Shown: positions 24,890 to 33,265 of the stretch, one piece after another
How positions within the stretch are numbered: the first letter of the stretch is position 1
Layout: each line of letters opens with the position of its first letter
Assembly (NCBI GenBank): GCA_005884125.1
Contig: VAXP01000127.1
Location: forward strand, 6,175-59,640
DNA: 53,466 nucleotides
Direction: 5' to 3'
From: Actinomycetota bacterium
Lineage (GTDB): Bacteria > Actinomycetota > Acidimicrobiia > Acidimicrobiales > AC-35
Program-made: the position numbers and the translations under genes
Notes under the pieces: generated by a model
The model's database searches: none
The model's input: the letters and a program-made list of their open reading frames with translations, nothing else
Told to the model about the DNA's origin: nothing

Positions 24890-26059
24890 GTGGACCTGTC
24901 GCTGCGGTCCGAGGACGAGGCCTTCGCCGCCGAGGCCCGGGCCTGGCTGGAGGCCAACGCCGTGCCCACGCCCGCCTTCGCGTCGGTGGCGGAGGAGATC
25001 GAGTGGGGCCGGGCCTGGCAGGCGCGCCTGGCCGCGGCGCGCTGGGTGGCCATCGCCTGGCCCCCCGAGTACGGCGGTCGGGGCGCCTCGCCCGTGCAGG
25101 TGGCTCTGTTCAACCTGGAGTACGCCAGGGCGGGGGCGCCCCAGCCGGTGAACAGGGTGGGCATCAACCTGGTGGGGCCGACCCTGCTGGCCCACGGCTC
25201 GGCGGAGCAGCGGCGCCGGTGGCTCCCGCCCATCCTCTCGGCCGAGGAGCTCTGGTGCCAGCTCTACAGCGAGCCGGGAGCGGGCTCCGACCTGGCCTCG
25301 CTGGCCACCAGGGCCGAGCCGGCCCAGGACGGGTGGCTGCTGTCGGGCCAGAAGGTGTGGACCTCCTACGCCGGCTTCGCCCGCTTCGGGATGTGCCTGG
25401 CCCGCACTGCGGCCGAGGCCGATCTGCCTCGCCACCGGGGGATCTCCTGTCTGGCCGTGGACATGACCGCGCCCGGGGTGGAGGTGCGCCCCCTGGTCCA
25501 GATCACCGGCGACGCCGAGTTCAGCGAGGTCTTCCTCGACGAGGTGTTCGTGCCCGGCCATCACCTCATCGGAACCGTCCACGGAGGCTGGAACGTGGCG
25601 GGAACGACGCTGGCCCACGAGCGGGGCACGAGCTTCCCGTTCAAGGAGCAGGTGCTGCACGAGTCCTACCTGGCCCAGCTGTGGGGTCTGGCCGAGGAAC
25701 GGGGGCTGCTCGACGACCCCCTGGTGGCCGACGGCCTGGCCCAGGCCTTCGTCGAGCTGCGCATCCTCCGCCTGCACAACTGGCGCACGCTGTCGCGCCT
25801 GGGCAAGGGGGAAGAGCCGGGCCCGGAGTCGAGCTGGGTCAAGCTGGCCTGGACGGGGATGACGCAGCACCTGTCCGAGCTGGCCCTGCAGATCGTGGGC
25901 CAGGCCTCGCCCCTGTGGGCCGGCGCCGGGGCCAACCCGGGCCAGGGCCGGTGGCAACGTCAGTGGCTGTGGAGCAAGGCGGCGAGCATCGCCGGAGGGA
26001 CCTCGGAGATCCAGCGCGCGATCATCGCCGAGAGGATCCTGGGCCTGCCCCGGGGCTGA
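24890..26059 (+). CDS. Acyl-CoA dehydrogenase
   Basis: A 389-residue acyl-CoA dehydrogenase starting with GTG at 24890, 11 nt after the damaged synthetase. Motifs: YSEPGAGSDLASLATRA, GQKVWTSYAGFARFGMCLART, GHHLIGTVHGGW, and the C-terminal SIAGGTSEIQRAIIAERILGL. The gene overlaps the convergent GMC oxidoreductase tail-to-tail by 38 bp. It is the fourth acyl-CoA dehydrogenase of the window and probably worked with the synthetase at 23128 on one substrate class. Confidence 0.93.
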   Translation: MDLSLRSEDEAFAAEARAWLEANAVPTPAFASVAEEIEWGRAWQARLAAARWVAIAWPPEYGGRGASPVQVALFNLEYARAGAPQPVNRVGINLVGPTLLAHGSAEQRRRWLPPILSAEELWCQLYSEPGAGSDLASLATRAEPAQDGWLLSGQKVWTSYAGFARFGMCLARTAAEADLPRHRGISCLAVDMTAPGVEVRPLVQITGDAEFSEVFLDEVFVPGHHLIGTVHGGWNVAGTTLAHERGTSFPFKEQVLHESYLAQLWGLAEERGLLDDPLVADGLAQAFVELRILRLHNWRTLSRLGKGEEPGPESSWVKLAWTGMTQHLSELALQIVGQASPLWAGAGANPGQGRWQRQWLWSKAASIAGGTSEIQRAIIAERILGLPRG

Positions 26060-27773
26060 GGCCCCCGGCGGGCCCGGTCGGGGGCAGCGGGTCGCCGACG
26101 AGGTGCCGGCAGGCCCTCAGGGCCAGGGCCACGATGGTGAGGGTGGGGTTGTAGCCCGTCGAGGTGACGAACACCGAAGAGTCGGCGCACACCATGTTCT
26201 CCACGTCGTGGAAGCGGCCCAGGGGGTCGACCACGCTCGTGGCCGGGTCGACGCCCATGCGGCAGGTGCCCATGACGTGGCGGCTCACGGGGGCGACGCC
26301 CAGGGGGCCGGCCCGGGCCGGGTCGGGCGGGGGCGACGTGCTCACGTCGGTCCACGTCGCCCCCGCCTCCCGCAGCACCGATTCCAGGGCCGGGGCCCAG
26401 TGGGCGGAGGCGAAGGTCTCGTGGCCGTGGGGCTGGTAGGTAACCCGGCCCGCGGGCAGGCCGTGCACGTCGCGCACGACGGGGTCGAGGTCGACGCGGT
26501 TGGTGGGCTGGGGCATGTCCTCGCCCTGCATGGTGAACACCCACAGGCGGTCGCGGGCGACGGACTCGCGCATGAGCTGGTTGTGGACGGGGCCGGGCGG
26601 ATAGGCGAGCGCCTCCATCACCGGTCCGGGACCGGCGCCGTGCTCGACCACCCCGCCCCTGATCCAGGGGAGCCCGGCGGCCCGGGCTGCTGACAGGTCT
26701 GCCTCGGTGGGCACCAGGAGGTCGTCGTGCAGGTGGGTGACGACCCGCCCGCGGTGGGGGTGGAGACGGAAGGGGAAGCCGCCGGCCACGAAGGTCTGGA
26801 AGTGGAAGGTGAGGTTGCGCCCGACCAGGCCCGAGGAGTTGGCCAGGCCGTTGCGCAGCAGAAGTCGGGGCGTCTCGAAGGCCCCGCCCGCGAGCACGAC
26901 GTGACGGGCGGTGACCTCGTGGAGCACCCCGGCCTCGTCCAGGTAGCGCACGCCCCGGGCCCGCCTCCCGGTGCCGTCGAGCACGATCTCGGTCACGGTG
27001 GAGCGGGGGCGAAGGTGGCACCGGCCCGTGCCCAGGGCCCGGCGCAGGGGGCCCAGGGGGTCGCCCTTGGCCCCGATGGGGCAGCCGTAGCCACCGCAGA
27101 ACCCACAGTTGGTGCAGGCCGGGCGGCCGTCGTAGGCGACGGTGTTGATGGCGGTCGGGGCCCGGTAGGGGTGGTACCCCAGGCGCTCGGCGGCCGCGGC
27201 CGACACGACCGCGCCGTACATGTCGGGACCCGGGGGCATGGGGAAGGGCGAGGAGCGCCAGGACGCGTAGGGATTGGCCCCGACCTCGCCCTCCACTCCG
27301 ACGAGGACCTCGGCCTCGGCGTAGTAGGCCTCGAGCTCGTCGTAGCCGACGGGCCAGTCGGCCAGCGCCGCACCCTCCATCGGCCCCCACCGCGAGAGCG
27401 GGCGGAAGTCGTCCTCGCGGAAGCGGGGCATCTTGGCGTCGGCGTGGATGGCGCCCCCGCCCACCCCCGAGGGCAGGTTGTTGACCTCGCCCACCAGCAG
27501 ATGGTCGCCGTCGGCCTCGGTGCGCCGGTAGGTGCGGGGCTCGAGCAGGGGGTCGGGACCCAGGAACCATCGGAACCAGAGCTTGATCTCGTCGTTGGAG
27601 AGGTCACCCTTGAGGGCGTACGGAGCCTCGAGCTCCAGGAGACGGTTGGGACCCTTCTCGAGCACGACCACGTCCCAGCCGGCCGCGGTCAGCACATCGG
27701 CCGCGGTCGCGCCTCCGGGACCGCTGCCGACGACGACGGCGTCAGCGTCGGCGTCGGGCGTCACGGGGGGCAC
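26022..27773 (-). CDS. GMC-family FAD oxidoreductase with four-cysteine motif
   Basis: A 583-residue flavoprotein. The N-terminal VVVGSGPGGATAADVL (residues 13-28) is the FAD dinucleotide fold. The C-terminal block has VSRHVMGTCRMG and STGYNPTLTIVALALRAC, the His and Asn sites of GMC alcohol oxidases/dehydrogenases. Residues 220-231 contain C220, C223, C226 and C231 (CTNCGFCGGYGC), a cluster-like pattern. GMC enzymes of the gluconate-dehydrogenase type oxidise alcohols or sugars at the membrane and pass electrons to a partner; the small-subunit-like gene directly upstream fits. GTG at 27773. Substrate unknown. Confidence 0.9.
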   Translation of the reverse strand: MPPVTPDADADAVVVGSGPGGATAADVLTAAGWDVVVLEKGPNRLLELEAPYALKGDLSNDEIKLWFRWFLGPDPLLEPRTYRRTEADGDHLLVGEVNNLPSGVGGGAIHADAKMPRFREDDFRPLSRWGPMEGAALADWPVGYDELEAYYAEAEVLVGVEGEVGANPYASWRSSPFPMPPGPDMYGAVVSAAAAERLGYHPYRAPTAINTVAYDGRPACTNCGFCGGYGCPIGAKGDPLGPLRRALGTGRCHLRPRSTVTEIVLDGTGRRARGVRYLDEAGVLHEVTARHVVLAGGAFETPRLLLRNGLANSSGLVGRNLTFHFQTFVAGGFPFRLHPHRGRVVTHLHDDLLVPTEADLSAARAAGLPWIRGGVVEHGAGPGPVMEALAYPPGPVHNQLMRESVARDRLWVFTMQGEDMPQPTNRVDLDPVVRDVHGLPAGRVTYQPHGHETFASAHWAPALESVLREAGATWTDVSTSPPPDPARAGPLGVAPVSRHVMGTCRMGVDPATSVVDPLGRFHDVENMVCADSSVFVTSTGYNPTLTIVALALRACRHLVGDPLPPTGPAGGLSPGAGPGSSRR

Positions 27774-27788
27774 CTCACGCGTCGCACC

Positions 27789-28358
27789 TCATGGGTCGCG
27801 CACCTCGGCGTCGGTCCAGCCCCGGGGAAGCACGTCGCCGGGGAAGTCGATGGCCCGCCAGCCGGCCAGGTCGCGGTTGCCGCCGTACTCGGGCGCGCCG
27901 TAGGTCGCCTCGCACGCGTGCTGGTAGAGGAGGCGGGCGAAGTCCCCCGCCCCGTCCAGGCGGCGGTCCTGCTCCTCGGCCGCCATCCCCGCGAAGTCGT
28001 CGCCCAGGGCGGCGAGGCCCTCCCGGTAGCGCTCTTGCAGGCCCACCACGGGGCCGTTCCACTCCCGCTCGGGCCGGCCCCGCGAGCCCTCTATGCGGGT
28101 GCGCCAGGCCAGCTCCTCCAGAGGCGACAGGGGCAGGAAGCGGTGGAAGGAGGCCTCGCCCCCGCCTCTACCCGAGAAGGGGCCTCCGGCCCACACGCGC
28201 GGGGGGTCGACCAGGAAGGCGCCGAGAAGACCGTCGATGTAGTCGGCCGCGCCCGCGGCGGCGGCGCCCGGGCTGTTCTCCTCGGGCGGGATCAGCCGGT
28301 CGCAGGCCGCGGCGACGACGGCGTGCTCTCGGGGCGTGAGGAACGGGGGGCGCGCCAT
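27789..28358 (-). CDS. Gluconate 2-dehydrogenase subunit 3-like protein
   Basis: A 189-residue protein. The opening LTPREHAVVAAACDRLIPPEENSPGAAAAGAADYIDG is the family signature of the small (gamma) subunit of FAD-dependent gluconate-type dehydrogenases. The middle has an aromatic- and Arg-rich helical part and the end reads PEYGGNRDLAGWRAIDFPGD. No twin-arginine signal is visible, unlike many family members. ATG at 28358 with a GAGGAGG ribosome site. It precedes the GMC gene by 15 nt and should form a complex with it. The palindrome at 28379 lies 20 nt upstream. Confidence 0.85.
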   Translation of the reverse strand: MARPPFLTPREHAVVAAACDRLIPPEENSPGAAAAGAADYIDGLLGAFLVDPPRVWAGGPFSGRGGGEASFHRFLPLSPLEELAWRTRIEGSRGRPEREWNGPVVGLQERYREGLAALGDDFAGMAAEEQDRRLDGAGDFARLLYQHACEATYGAPEYGGNRDLAGWRAIDFPGDVLPRGWTDAEVRDP

Positions 28359-28378
28359 CCCCCCTCCTCGGGCGAAGC

Positions 28379-28392
28379 TGACACCGACGTCA
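28379..28392. promoter_or_regulatory. Palindromic operator TGACACCGACGTCA (site 3)
   Basis: It lies between the divergent gene pair 28358 (minus) and 28413 (plus). The left arm overlaps a -35 box (CTGACA, 28378-28383) that is exactly 17 bp from a -10 box TACACT at 28401. Binding should block the TenA-like gene and may block the GMC operon too. Confidence 0.65.
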
Positions 28393-28400
28393 GGCAAATC

Positions 28401-28406
28401 TACACT
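28401..28406 (+). promoter_or_regulatory. -10 box TACACT for a leaderless start
   Basis: 6 nt before the ATG at 28413, paired with a CTGACA -35 box at 17-bp spacing. One of the best-formed promoters of the window. Confidence 0.6.
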
Positions 28407-28412
28407 CGCTCG

Positions 28413-29183
28413 ATGACCGAGGTTCGGGAGTTCAAGGACGTCAGGCGGGGCGCTGATGTGCAGGGCCAGCCCGTGGAGGCCTTCATGGCGGGCCTGGAGG
28501 CGCTGCAGGGCGAGATCGCCACCGCCCGCAACCAGGTGTGGCAGCGGGTGGCGGACGGAACGCTGTCGCTGGAGCTCGTCAAGCGCCTGTGCAAGGAGTA
28601 CTACTTCCTCGGCAAGTGGTACACGAGCGAGTTCGGCTCCCTGGTGGCCAACGCTCCCGACAGCGACGCCCTTGACCTCGGGTCGAGCGAGCACCTCCTC
28701 CACTGGCTCCAGAACCTGGCCGACGAGACCGGCTTCGCCGGCGATCGCAACCACGTCGACATGAAGGTGGAGTGGGCCCGCCAGATGGGCATATCCGACG
28801 AGGAGCTGCTGTCGTACCGGCCCCTGCCCGAGAGCATCGGCTCGGTCTTCACCTCGCTCTACTACATGCGCCGCTCCTACGAGGAGGGCCTGGCCGCCTT
28901 CGGCTGGGCCGGCGAGCGCTTCGCCGCCTCGACCGGATACGCCAAGCTCATGTACGAGGGCCTGCGCGACCACTACGGCCAGGACGTGGAGAACTTCAAG
29001 GTCCACGCCTACGCCGAGGAGGACCACGGCGCCCAGGCCGACTACCTGCTGCGCAAGGTCGCCATCACCGCCGACCAGCAGCGGCGCATCCGCCGGGCGG
29101 TGGAGCACGTCCTGTGTCTGCGCAACGCCCGCACCGTGGCCCTGAACCGGTGGCTGGAGGAGCCGGGGGCCCTGCGCAGCTAA
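28413..29183 (+). CDS. TenA/PqqC-like (heme-oxygenase fold) protein
   Basis: A 256-residue all-helical protein of the heme-oxygenase-like fold. Segments: IATARNQVWQRVADG, VKRLCKEYYFLGKWYTSEFGSLVANAP, then KVEWARQMGISDEEL, and HAYAEEDHGAQADYLLRKVA with clustered His and Glu residues that could bind a metal. It shows no thiaminase (TenA) catalytic pattern that can be confirmed by eye. The closest guess is a PqqC-like or diiron oxidase-type enzyme. It is divergent from the GMC/small-subunit operon and shares its palindrome, which suggests a joint redox role. ATG at 28413. Confidence 0.7.
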   Translation: MTEVREFKDVRRGADVQGQPVEAFMAGLEALQGEIATARNQVWQRVADGTLSLELVKRLCKEYYFLGKWYTSEFGSLVANAPDSDALDLGSSEHLLHWLQNLADETGFAGDRNHVDMKVEWARQMGISDEELLSYRPLPESIGSVFTSLYYMRRSYEEGLAAFGWAGERFAASTGYAKLMYEGLRDHYGQDVENFKVHAYAEEDHGAQADYLLRKVAITADQQRRIRRAVEHVLCLRNARTVALNRWLEEPGALRS

Positions 29184-29230
29184 GGCCACCACCGCGAGGG
29201 AGGCGCCCAAACCCCCGCACGGGCCTCCTC

Positions 29231-29236
29231 TACTCT
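29231..29236 (+). promoter_or_regulatory. -10 box TACTCT for a leaderless start
   Basis: 8 nt before the ATG at 29245, with the same TACTCTCGGGC context as at 23114. It should drive the GldA-F-G-like operon. Confidence 0.5.
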
Positions 29237-29244
29237 CGGGCGCG

Positions 29245-29967
29245 ATGACCGGGGTGGCCGTGGAGCTCGCCGGGGTGACGCGCCGCTTCGGACGCACGAC
29301 CGCCATCGAGGACGTGAGCTTCGACGTCCGTCCCGGCGAGGTCCTGGGCCTGCTGGGGCCCAACGGGGCGGGCAAGACGACCACCATGCGGGTGCTCACG
29401 GGTTTCCTGCGTCCCGACGCCGGGGCCGTGCGCCTGGTGCAGGGACAGACGGCGACGGAAGCGGACGAGGCCGGCGCCCGCCGCCTGGTGGGCTACGTGC
29501 CCGAGGCTCCGGCCCTGTACTCCGACATGTCGGTCTCCGCCTTCCTGGTGCACTGCGCCCGGCTGCGCCGCGTGCCCAGGCGTCACCGGCGTCAGGCCGT
29601 CCGCCGCGCCGCCCGCCAGGCCGGGGTGGAGGAGGTGCTGACCCAGCGCATCGGCACGCTCTCGCGGGGGTTCCGCCAGCGCGTCGCCCTGGCCCAGGCC
29701 CTGGTCCACGACCCCCCGGTGCTGGTGCTGGACGAGCCCACCACCGGCCTCGACCCCCGCCAGGTGGTGGAGGCCCGCCAGCTCATATCCCGACTGGGAC
29801 GCAAGCGCACCGTCCTGCTCTCCAGCCATCTGCTGGCCGAGGTGACCCAGCTGTGCCGGCGGGTCGCCGTGCTCGACCGGGGCCGGATCGTCACCGTGGC
29901 GGAGGTCGCCGCCCTCACCCAGGGAGGGACCCTGGAGGCTGCCTACCTCCGCCTGGTCCAAGGGTGA
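29245..29967 (+). CDS. ABC transporter ATPase (GldA-like)
   Basis: A 240-residue ATPase: Walker [10 protein letters not shown], a VPEAPALYSDM Q-loop region, signature LSRGFRQRVALAQAL, Walker B VLVLDEPTTGLDP, and H-loop SSHLLAEV. The arrangement with a permease and a GldG-like protein downstream matches gliding-motility-type ABC systems (GldAFG), which in non-gliding bacteria occur as exporters of unknown substrate. It should energise the permease at 30002. ATG at 29245. Confidence 0.93.
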   Translation: MTGVAVELAGVTRRFGRTTAIEDVSFDVRPGEVLGLLGPNGAGKTTTMRVLTGFLRPDAGAVRLVQGQTATEADEAGARRLVGYVPEAPALYSDMSVSAFLVHCARLRRVPRRHRRQAVRRAARQAGVEEVLTQRIGTLSRGFRQRVALAQALVHDPPVLVLDEPTTGLDPRQVVEARQLISRLGRKRTVLLSSHLLAEVTQLCRRVAVLDRGRIVTVAEVAALTQGGTLEAAYLRLVQG

Positions 29968-30001
29968 GGCGCCGGTCTCCTCGCCGGTTCGGACGGCGGC
30001 G

Positions 30002-30703
30002 GTGAGCCAGGCCGTGGCCATCGCCTGGCGCGACCTGCGCTCGACCTACGTCTCGCCCTTCGGGATCGGCGTCACCGCCGGGTTCGTGGCCCTGTCCGGC
30101 GTGCTGCTCACCCTGGCCCTGGGGGCCAACCAGGCCCGCCTCGACGGCTGGTTCGGGCCCCTCATGGTCGTGGTCGCCGTGCTCGCCTCCCTTCTGACCA
30201 TGCGCAGCTTCGCCGAGGAGGAGCGGGCGGGCAGCCTCGAGCTCCTCCTCACCGCACCTCTGCGTCTGTGGCAGGTCGTGGTGGGCAAGCTGCTGGGCGC
30301 GGCCGGCGTCCTGGCCGCCATCACCGTGGCCACCGTGGTGTGCCCCCTGCTGGTCGGCTCCATGGGGGATCCCGACGGGGGGCCCATCGTGACCGGCTAC
30401 GTCGGCCTCCTCCTGGCCGGGGTGGCGTTCCTGGCCGTGGGCCTGGCCGTGTCATCGGCCACGTCCAACCCCCTGGTGGCGGCGGCCGGCTCCATGGCCC
30501 TCCTGGCCGGGCTGTGGTTCGCCGGCGTGGTGGCGCCGGGGCTGGGCCATCCGGCGCGCGACGTGCTGCAGTACCTGTCGCCGTCGTCCCACGTGACCGG
30601 CTTCCTCAGGGGGACCCTGGCCCTGGTCGACGTCACCTACTTCCTGTCGCTGGGTCTGGCCGGCGGCGCCGGGGCCGTCGCCGTGCTGAGCGCCCGCCGG
30701 TGA
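30002..30703 (+). CDS. ABC permease (GldF-like)
   Basis: A 233-residue ABC-2-type permease. It starts with a GTG at 30002 (SQAVAIAWRDLRSTYVSPFG, the coupling helix) and has about six membrane segments: ITAGFVALSGVLLTLAL-like, LMVVVAVLASLLTM, LGAAGVLAAITVATVVCPLL, YVGLLLAGVAFLAVGLAV, GSMALLAGLWFAGVVAP and YFLSLGLAGGAGAVAVL. FAEEERAGSLELLLTAPL is the usual motif between helices. The stop overlaps the start of the GldG-like gene by GTGA. Confidence 0.9.
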   Translation: MSQAVAIAWRDLRSTYVSPFGIGVTAGFVALSGVLLTLALGANQARLDGWFGPLMVVVAVLASLLTMRSFAEEERAGSLELLLTAPLRLWQVVVGKLLGAAGVLAAITVATVVCPLLVGSMGDPDGGPIVTGYVGLLLAGVAFLAVGLAVSSATSNPLVAAAGSMALLAGLWFAGVVAPGLGHPARDVLQYLSPSSHVTGFLRGTLALVDVTYFLSLGLAGGAGAVAVLSARR

Positions 30704-32047
30704 CCCGCCGCCCCCGCTCCCTGGGCGTCGCCTCCATGGTTCTCGGCGCCGCGGTCGTCGTGGCCGCCAACTTCGGCGCGGTCCGCTCCGACAGGCAGAT
30801 CGACCTGTCGGCCAGCCGTCGCTTCACGCTCTCGCCCGAGAGCCGGGCGCTGGCCCGGGCCGTGCCCGCGCCCCTGCACATAACCGCGTTCCTCAACACC
30901 GGCGCCCCCGCGGCTCGTGACGCCCGCTTCCTGCTCTCCCGCTATCACGAGCTCAACCACCGCATCACGGCCTCGGTGATCGACCCGGACACCCACCCCG
31001 GGGAGGCCAGGCGCCTGGGCGTGGGCCACTACGCGACCGTGGTCCTGACCTACCGGGGCCGGCGGGTGGACGCACCCGACGCCGAGGAGCTCGAGGTCTC
31101 GACCGCCGTCCTGCGCCTGTTGCGGGGGGGCACCAAGACCGTCTGCGCCCTCACCGGGCACGGCGAGCCCGACCTCGCGGACACCTCGCCCGACGGTCTG
31201 AGCGAAGCGGCCACCGCCCTGCGCCGCAACACCTTCGAGCCCGTGCCCCTGGACCTGACCACCGGGCCCAACGCTCGAGCTCGGGGCCCGCCAGCCCCTC
31301 CTGACCCGGGAGGTGGAGGCCCTGGCCGCCTACGCGAAGTCCGCCGGTCGTCTCCTGGTCGTCGCCTCACCCCTGTCCAGCGCCGACCCCAACCCCCTGG
31401 TGGCGCCGTGGGGGATGCACTTCCTGGGGGGCCTGGTCCTGGACCCCGCCCGCAGCCAGGGCGTGGACCAGTCCGACGTCGTGGTCGAGGACCTCCCCTC
31501 TGTCAACCCCGTCGACGAGGGCGTGGGCAGGCTCGAGTTCCCCGCCGGCGGCGGCGTGGCCGCCGACCGGGGCCTGCGCGACGGCCTGACCGTCTCGGTC
31601 CTGGCCCGCACCAGCGATCGCAGCTACGTGGCGCCCCACCCCGAAACGAGCATCGCCTTCGGCCCCGACAGCGTCCCCGGGCCCGTGGCGGTGGCCGCGG
31701 CGGCCGACGACAGCAGGGTGGAGGCGACGGGCGAGCAGCGGGTTCCGGGCGTGTCGGGGCCCCGCGTCGTGCGCACCCGCGTGGTCCTGACCGGCGCCGA
31801 CACCTGGCTGACCAACGGCTTCATCGATCACCTGGGCAACCGCCGCCTGCTCCTCAACGCCGTCGGCTGGCTGGCTCAGGAGGAGCCCCTGGTGGCGGCC
31901 ACCTCCCGCCCCAACCTGAGCCGGCCCCTGCCCCTCACCCCCGAGCGCCGGGCCCGCATCCTGGTCGTCACCGTCGGGCTCGTGCCCGGCGCCATCGTGG
32001 GCGCGGGCCTGGTGGTGGCCGCGCTGCGCCGTCGGGCCGTCCGGTGA
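30700..32047 (+). pseudogene. GldG-like extracytoplasmic protein, disrupted near 31280
   Basis: The N-terminal frame (GTG 30700) has a membrane helix (MVLGAAVVVAANFGAV), then RQIDLSASRRFTLSPESRALARAVPAP and a GldG-like core (ITAFLNTG, LLSRYHELN, KTVCALTGHGEPDL). It leaves frame after DLTTGP. The adjacent frame picks up with GARQPLLTREVEALAAYAKSAGRLLVVASP and runs to a stop at 32047, including a C-terminal membrane helix. The two frames join into a family-like protein only if a short segment before GARQPLL is missing. A small deletion is therefore likely. It resembles the event at 24290. Confidence 0.75.
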
Positions 32048-32508
32048 AGCTCGGGGCCACGGCGCTCGTGCTCCTGGCCCTGGCCCCCTCGGCCCTGTCG
32101 GCCTGCACGTCGCCCTCTTCACCTTCGTCGTCGGTGAAGGGCGCAGGCGTGGACAGGCTCGTGGCCGAGGGACCCTCCGCCTTGACCGGCATCTCGGTGG
32201 TGGCGGCCACGGGCCGGGAGGCCGCCGTCCCCGCCGGGGAGTGGGCCAGGGTGGCGCCCCTGGTCGCGGCCCGCCGACTGTCCCGACCGGAGGCGCCCGC
32301 CGCCTACGGCCTCGACCACCCCCGGGCCCGCCTCGTCTACCGGCGCCGGGCCGGGGGCGAGCTCGACGTGGAGGTGGGGGCGGACAGCTTCGACGGTCAC
32401 CTCGTCTACGCCCGCCGGGCAACGGAGGCGACGGTCTACCTGCTGGCCGCGGACACGCTGCGCCCCTACCTGGCCCTGGTGGGCGTGGCCCTGCCCCCGC
32501 CCGGCTGA
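32044..32508 (+). CDS. DUF4340-like lipoprotein
   Basis: A 154-residue protein starting with GTG at 32044, overlapping the GldG-like stop. The N-terminal TALVLLALAPSALSAC is a lipoprotein signal with the lipobox LSAC (Cys at about 21). The mature part contains AAYGLDHPRARLVYRRRAG, ELDVEVGADSFDGHLVYARR and VYLLAADTLRPYL, which resemble DUF4340 (YGLxxP, LxVG, and Y..R...VYLL). It is the last gene of the GldA/F/G-like unit and probably the extracytoplasmic lipoprotein of that complex. Confidence 0.75.
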   Translation: MKLGATALVLLALAPSALSACTSPSSPSSSVKGAGVDRLVAEGPSALTGISVVAATGREAAVPAGEWARVAPLVAARRLSRPEAPAAYGLDHPRARLVYRRRAGGELDVEVGADSFDGHLVYARRATEATVYLLAADTLRPYLALVGVALPPPG

Positions 32509-32509
32509 T

Positions 32510-32530
32510 CCCCACTCCGCCGGGGTGGGG
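32510..32530. terminator. Hairpin between convergent genes
   Basis: CCCCAC and GTGGGG pair as a 6-bp stem with a 9-nt loop between the DUF4340-like gene and the LivF stop. No U-tract. A bidirectional terminator is plausible. Confidence 0.4.
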
Positions 32531-32539
32531 CCGGTGGCG

Positions 32540-33262
32540 TCAGGCGCTGCCCAGGTAGGAGCTGGCCAGGGTGTTGCTGTTGCGGAGCTCGGCGGGCTCG
32601 CCCGCGAACACGACCTTGCCCTTGGCCAGGACGTAGCAGATGTCGGCCAGCTCCAGGGCGTAGGTCAGGTACTGCTCGACCAGGACGATGGTGAGGCCCT
32701 CGTCCCGCAGGGCGGACACGCTCTCGAAGAGCTGCTCCACCACCCGGGGGGCGAGGCCCATGGAGATCTCGTCGAGCAGGAGGACCCTGGGCGTGGCCAG
32801 AAAGGCGCGGGACAGGGCCAGCATCTGCTGCTCGCCCCCGGACAGCGTTCCCGCCCGCTGCTCGATGCGCTCCTCCAGACGGGGGAACATCTGCAGCACC
32901 CGGCGCCGGCGCCCGTCCCGCAGGCGGCCATCCCCGGCGCGGGCGGCGTTGGCCGCGATCTCGAGGTTCTCGTCGACGGTGAGGCCGGGGAAGATGCCCC
33001 GGCCCTCAGGGATCAGGGTGAGTCCCATGGCCGCGATCTCGAAGGCGGACCGGCCGTCGATGCGGGCCCCGTCGACGTAGACGCCGCCCCGCCAGACCGG
33101 GAGCGTCCCGGCGATGGCCCGCAGTGTCGTTGTCTTGCCCGCGCCGTTGGCGCCCAGGAGGGCCACCACCGAGCCCTCCGGGACCCCGAGGCTGAGCTCG
33201 TGGATGACCTCGATCCGTCCGTAGCCGGTCGTGAGCCCCTCAGTCGCTAGCAGGCCGGCCAC
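32540..33262 (-). CDS. livF: Branched-chain amino acid-type ABC transporter ATPase (LivF)
   Basis: A 240-residue LivF-type ATPase. GANGAGKTTTLRAIAG (Walker A), LIPEGRGIFPGLTVDENLEIAA (LivF-typical Q-loop region), LSGGEQQMLALSRAF (signature), VLLLDEISMGL (Walker B) and a short C-terminus ending ASSYLGSA. GTG at 33262 lies 3 nt after the LivG stop. It is one of the two ATPases of the importer encoded by the genes upstream. Whether the ligand is an amino acid, amide, urea or another small acid cannot be told. Confidence 0.93.
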   Translation of the reverse strand: MAGLLATEGLTTGYGRIEVIHELSLGVPEGSVVALLGANGAGKTTTLRAIAGTLPVWRGGVYVDGARIDGRSAFEIAAMGLTLIPEGRGIFPGLTVDENLEIAANAARAGDGRLRDGRRRRVLQMFPRLEERIEQRAGTLSGGEQQMLALSRAFLATPRVLLLDEISMGLAPRVVEQLFESVSALRDEGLTIVLVEQYLTYALELADICYVLAKGKVVFAGEPAELRNSNTLASSYLGSA

Positions 33263-33265
33263 CGC

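Noticed and set aside
28413-29183. Thiaminase II (TenA) as a firm assignment
   Set aside because: The fold fits, but the catalytic Cys and Glu pattern of TenA could not be placed, so only a fold-level call is given.
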